From: Sinonovacula constricta | Taxonomy: Eukaryota > Mollusca > Bivalvia > Cardiida > Solecurtidae | Direction: 5' to 3' | Assembly: GCA_007844125.1 (NCBI GenBank) | Contig: CM017564.1 | Span: 12,920,108-12,984,107, forward strand | DNA: 64,000 bases | Part shown: in pieces, positions 60,160 to 64,000 of the stretch | Layout: the number at the start of each line of letters is the position of its first letter | How positions within the stretch are numbered: the stretch's first letter is position 1 | Notes under the pieces: model-generated | Seen by the model: the letters and a program-made list of their open reading frames with translations, nothing else | The model's database searches: none | What the model was told of the DNA's origin: nothing | Translations under genes and position numbers: made by a program

Positions 60160-60284
60160 GTCGTTAAATAGTTAACCCAGCAGCGGGGCTGGTTTTGAAG
60201 CGCTTATATTTCTACTTCTGCGGTCAATACAGTGGGAAAATACCGCAAACCCTCGCACTTTCCGATATGAAGCACATAAGCCGA

Positions 60285-60321
<37 letters not shown>

Positions 60322-60775
60322 CCCCCCAACCCCCCACCCCTAACCCCCTCGCCCAAAGTATTAAGCTCCTTAACAAAATTTGAGATAGTTGAAATGAAAT
60401 ACCAGGTATCAAGATTGAATAGTGAAGATAAGACAAAAAGACAAATATGCAGTATTATAGTGTAGTCTTGTTACTTGGCTAAAACATGAAAAAAAAGACA
60501 ATTCTTTGTTGCGGTGCTCCTGGCTGGATCACTGTTATAATGCGATACAATCGTGTGGTTGCATAGTTACTGTTACATGATACATTTTTTTCTTCGATTT
60601 TTTTAAGTAAATTGTGTTTGCTGCGTTTAAGAACATTAAACTTCGCAGTATCAAATACATTTCAAAAACATCAATCAGAAATTCTTGTTCGTGGGCAACA
60701 TCAGTAATAGAAATATACGTGGCAATTGAATAATAACAAAACAAACCTTTATTATTGCCACGAAATCTCATACGA
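60160..60775. other. No gene; poly-A tract
   Basis: A run of about 30 A at 60288-60318 followed by a C-rich stretch; otherwise unremarkable. Confidence 0.5.
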
Positions 60776-60998
60776 CCGTCGGCTCCAGGTACGGGGCTCC
60801 CGGGTTCGATCTGCGACATATCAAAGACGTTAAAAATGGTAGTGGTATAGCACCCTTGCTAACTCTCAAGCCAATATAAGGGTAGTTCCACGACTGGTTG
60901 GCCCGGTGTCATGATAATGTGACTGGGTGTGGTATCATGCCTGGTGTTCACGGCATGCAATACACAGTGAAGGTAGCACAATATCTGCTTCAAGTTAC
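60776..60998 (+). mobile_element. tRNA-derived SINE, family A, damaged head
   Basis: GTCGGCTCCAGGTACGG, CGGGTTCGATC, then an intact body CCGGTGTCATGATAATGTGA, CTGGGTGTGGTATCATGCCT and GTTCACGGCATGC. It lies in plus orientation only about 100 bases from the 62-bp satellite, which carries the same body in minus orientation. Confidence 0.85.
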
Positions 60999-61099
60999 GA
61001 CAATATTGTTTGAGATGTCCGTCTGCCGTATCGCGGACCATATATACTTAAACAAGATTAAGCATTGTCTTTAATGTGATAGCATACTATAACATAACA

Positions 61100-64000
61100 T
61101 TACACAACGACTTGTCACGCTATCCTGACAACATGCCGACCCGCCATGTGAACACTTAGCATGATACCAGACCCAGTCACTTAATCCTGACACCAGGCCG
61201 ACTGCCCTGTGAACACCTGGCATAATACCACACCCAGTCACATTATCCTGACACCAGGCCTACACACCCTGCGAGCATCTGAAATGATACCAATCACATT
61301 ATTCTCACATCATGCCGACCCGCCCTGTTAATCCGTGACATGATACCACACCCAGTCACATTATAATGACACCATACTGGCCCGCCCTGGGAACACCTAG
61401 CATGATACCACACTCAGTCACATTATAATGACATCATGCTGGCCCGCCCTAAGATCACATAGCATGATACCACACCCAGTCACATTATAATGATATCATG
61501 CTGGCCCGCCCTAAGAACACCTAGCATGATACCTGACCCACTCACATTATAATGACACTATACTGGCCCGCCTTGGGAACACCTGGCATAATACCAGACC
61601 CAGTCACATTATAATGACATCATACAGGCCTGCCCTGTGAACCTGTGACATGATACCAGACCCAGTCACATTATAATGACATCATACAGGCCTGCCCTGT
61701 GAACCCGTGACATGATACCAGACCCAGTCACATTATAATGATATCATGCTGGACCGCCCTGGGAACACCTAGCATGATACCACACCCAGTCACATTATAA
61801 TGACATCATACAGGCCTGCCCTGTAAACCTGTGACATGATACCACACCCAGTCACATTATAATGATATCATGCTGGACCGCCCTGGGAACACCTAGCATG
61901 ATACCAGACCCGGTCACATTATAATGACATCATGCTGGCCCGCCCTGTGAACCCGTGACATGATACCACACCCAGTAACATTACAATGACATCATACTGG
62001 CCTGCCCTGTGAACCCGTGACATGATACCAGACCCAGTCACATTTTAATGACATCATGCTGGCCCGCCCTGTGAACCCATGACATGATACCACACCCAGT
62101 ACCAATATAATGACATTATGCTGGCCCGCCCTGTGAACCCGTGACATGATACCACACCCAGTAACATTATAATGACATCATGCTGACCCGCCCTGGGAAC
62201 CCGTGACATGATACCACACCCAGTAACATTATAATGACATCATGCTGGCCCGCCCTGTGAACCCGTGACATGATACCACACCCAGTAACATTATAATGAC
62301 ATCATGCTGGCCCGCCCTGTGAACCCGTGACATGATACCACACCCAGTAACATTATAATGACATTATGCTGGCCCACCCTGTGAACCCGTGACATGATAC
62401 CACACCCTCTACCAATATAATGACATCATGCTGGCCCGCCCTGTGAACCCGTGACATGATACCACACCCAGTAACATTATAATGACATCATGCTGGCCCG
62501 TCCTGTGAACCCGTGACATGATACCACACCCAGTAACATTATAATGACATCATGCTGACCCGCCCTGTGAACCCGTGACATGATACCAGACCCAGTCACA
62601 AAATAATGACATTATGCTGGCCCGCCCTGTGAACCCGTGACATGATACCACACCCAGTAACATTATAATGACATCATGCTGACCCGCCCTGTGAACCCGT
62701 GACACGATACCAGACCCAGTCACAAAATAATGACATTATGCTGGCCCGCTCTGTGAACCCGTGACATGATACCACACCCAGTAACATTATAATGACATCA
62801 TGCTGGCCCGCCCTGTGAACCCGTGACATGATACCAGACCCAGTCACAAAATAATGACATTATGCTGGCCCGCCCTGTGAACCCGTGACATGATACCACA
62901 CCCAGTCACAAAATAATGACATTATGCTGGCCCGCCCTGTGAACCCGTGACATGATACCACACCCAGTCACAATATAATGACATCATGCTGGCCCGTCCT
63001 GTGAACCCGTGACATGATACCAGACCCAGTCACAAAATAATGACATTATGCTGGCCCGCCCTGTGAACCCGTGACATGATACCACACCCAGTCACAATAT
63101 AATGACATCATGCTGGCCGCCCTGTGAACCCGTGACATGATACCACACCCAGTCACAATATAATGACATTATGCTGGCCCGCCCTGTGAACCCGTGACAT
63201 GATACCACACCCAGTCACATTATAATGACATCATGCTGGCCCGTCCTGTGAACTCGTGACATGATACCAGACCCAGTCACAAAATAATGACATTATGCTG
63301 GCCCGCCCTGTGAACCCGTGACATGATACCACACCCAGTAACATTATAATGACATCATGCTGGCCCGCCCTGTGAACCCGTTACATGATACCACACCAAG
63401 TAACATTATAATGACATCATGCTGGCCCGCCCTGTGAACCCGTGACATGATACCACACCCAGTCACATTATAAAGACATCATACTGGCCCGCCCTGTGAA
63501 CCCATGACATGATACCACACCCAGTAACATTATAATGACATCATGCTGGCCCGGCCTGTGAACCCGTGACATGATACCAGACCTAGTCACAAAATAATGA
63601 CATTATGCTGGCCCGCCCTGTGAACCCGTGACATGATACCACACCCAGTAACATTATAATGACATCCTGCTGGCCCGCCCTGTGAACACGTGACATTATA
63701 CCACACCCAGTAACATTATAATGACATCGTGCTGGCCCGCCATGTGAACACGTGACATGATACCACAGCCAGTCACATTATAATGACATCATGCTGGCCC
63801 GCATTGGGAACCCGTGACATGATACCACACCCAGTAACATTATAATGACATCATACTGGCCCGACCTGTGAACACGTGACATGATACCACACCCAGTCAC
63901 ATTATAAAGACATCATACTGGCCCGCCCTGTGAACACTTGACATGATACCACACCCAGTAACATTATAAAGACATCATACTGGCCCGCCCTGTGAACACT
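61100..64000 (-). repeat. 62-bp satellite derived from the family A SINE body, about 47 copies, continues past the window
   Basis: Unit CATGATACCACACCCAGTAA, CATTATAATGACATCATGCT, GGCCCGCCCTGTGAACCCGT, GA. The first units (61130-61260) are closest to the SINE: GTGAACACCTGGCATAATAC, CACACCCAGTCACATTATCC and TGACACCAGGCC match the minus strand of the SINE body almost base for base, and later units drift (TCCTGACACCAGG to AATGACATCATGC). Variant A (AACATTATAATGACATCATG) and variant B (CACAAAATAATGACATTATG) often alternate after 62.5 kb. Confidence 0.95.

Overview
The window looks like animal genomic DNA, most probably from a bivalve or related mollusc. It is AT-rich, its genes are split by long introns, it is full of tRNA-derived SINEs, small terminal-inverted-repeat transposons and simple repeats, and about a quarter of it is tandem repeat. 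A run of 100 Ns at 22808-22907 marks an assembly gap. The taxonomic guess is inference. The intron-exon structure, SINEs and polyadenylation signals show directly that it is a metazoan-type genome.

Layout. 1-223: last coding part of an unrecognised gene, with AATAAA signals behind it. 793-1113: a complete tRNA-SINE (family A) with target duplications. 1.1-7.5 kb: mostly unremarkable AT-rich DNA, an old dispersed repeat pair, a (TA)n tract and a hairpin. 7.54-9.95 kb: a dead, 5'-truncated LINE (reverse transcriptase plus C-terminal zinc knuckle). 10.7-17.2 kb: two tandem copies of a 3.2-3.4 kb block carrying, on the minus strand, the transmembrane and tail exons of a single-pass receptor; one copy has lost most of its membrane span. 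17.2-22.8 kb: (CA)n, one unexplained open frame at 20.27-20.81 kb and a 68-bp satellite. 22.9-26.1 kb: a 19-bp minisatellite grown inside a SINE, a second SINE (family C), and a nested transposon pair that includes its own empty site. 27.6-30.0 kb: a 37-bp pyrimidine-rich minisatellite that stays open in three frames. 30.3-31.8 kb: CAGCC octamer repeats and two SINEs. 32.1-37.1 kb: about 97 copies of a 40-bp satellite between TTAA-type elements. 38.3-38.6 kb: a transposon end followed by a RecQ-like helicase fragment.

41.29-51.35 kb holds the only complete gene I can reconstruct: four plus-strand exons (41291-41430, 43231-43340, 45869-46570, 51261-51352) whose phases fit, encoding a 347-residue secreted protein. 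It has a signal peptide, a short coiled coil, a Ser/Asp/Glu-rich repeat domain punctuated by KR or KKR sites, and a strongly basic C-terminal helix. The introns contain four different tandem repeats, a long inverted repeat, two SINE families and TTAA elements. 53.6-57.2 kb is a 28-bp satellite, followed by transposons and SINEs. 61.1 kb to the window end is a 62-bp satellite.

The most striking observation is that the 19-bp minisatellite (22.9 kb) and the 62-bp satellite (61.1 kb onward) both derive from the same short segment of the family A SINE body, full-length copies of which are also present here. Two independent tandem arrays have therefore been born from one retroposon module in one 64-kb window. 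The second notable item is the acidic secreted protein, whose repeats have the processing pattern of a multi-peptide precursor.
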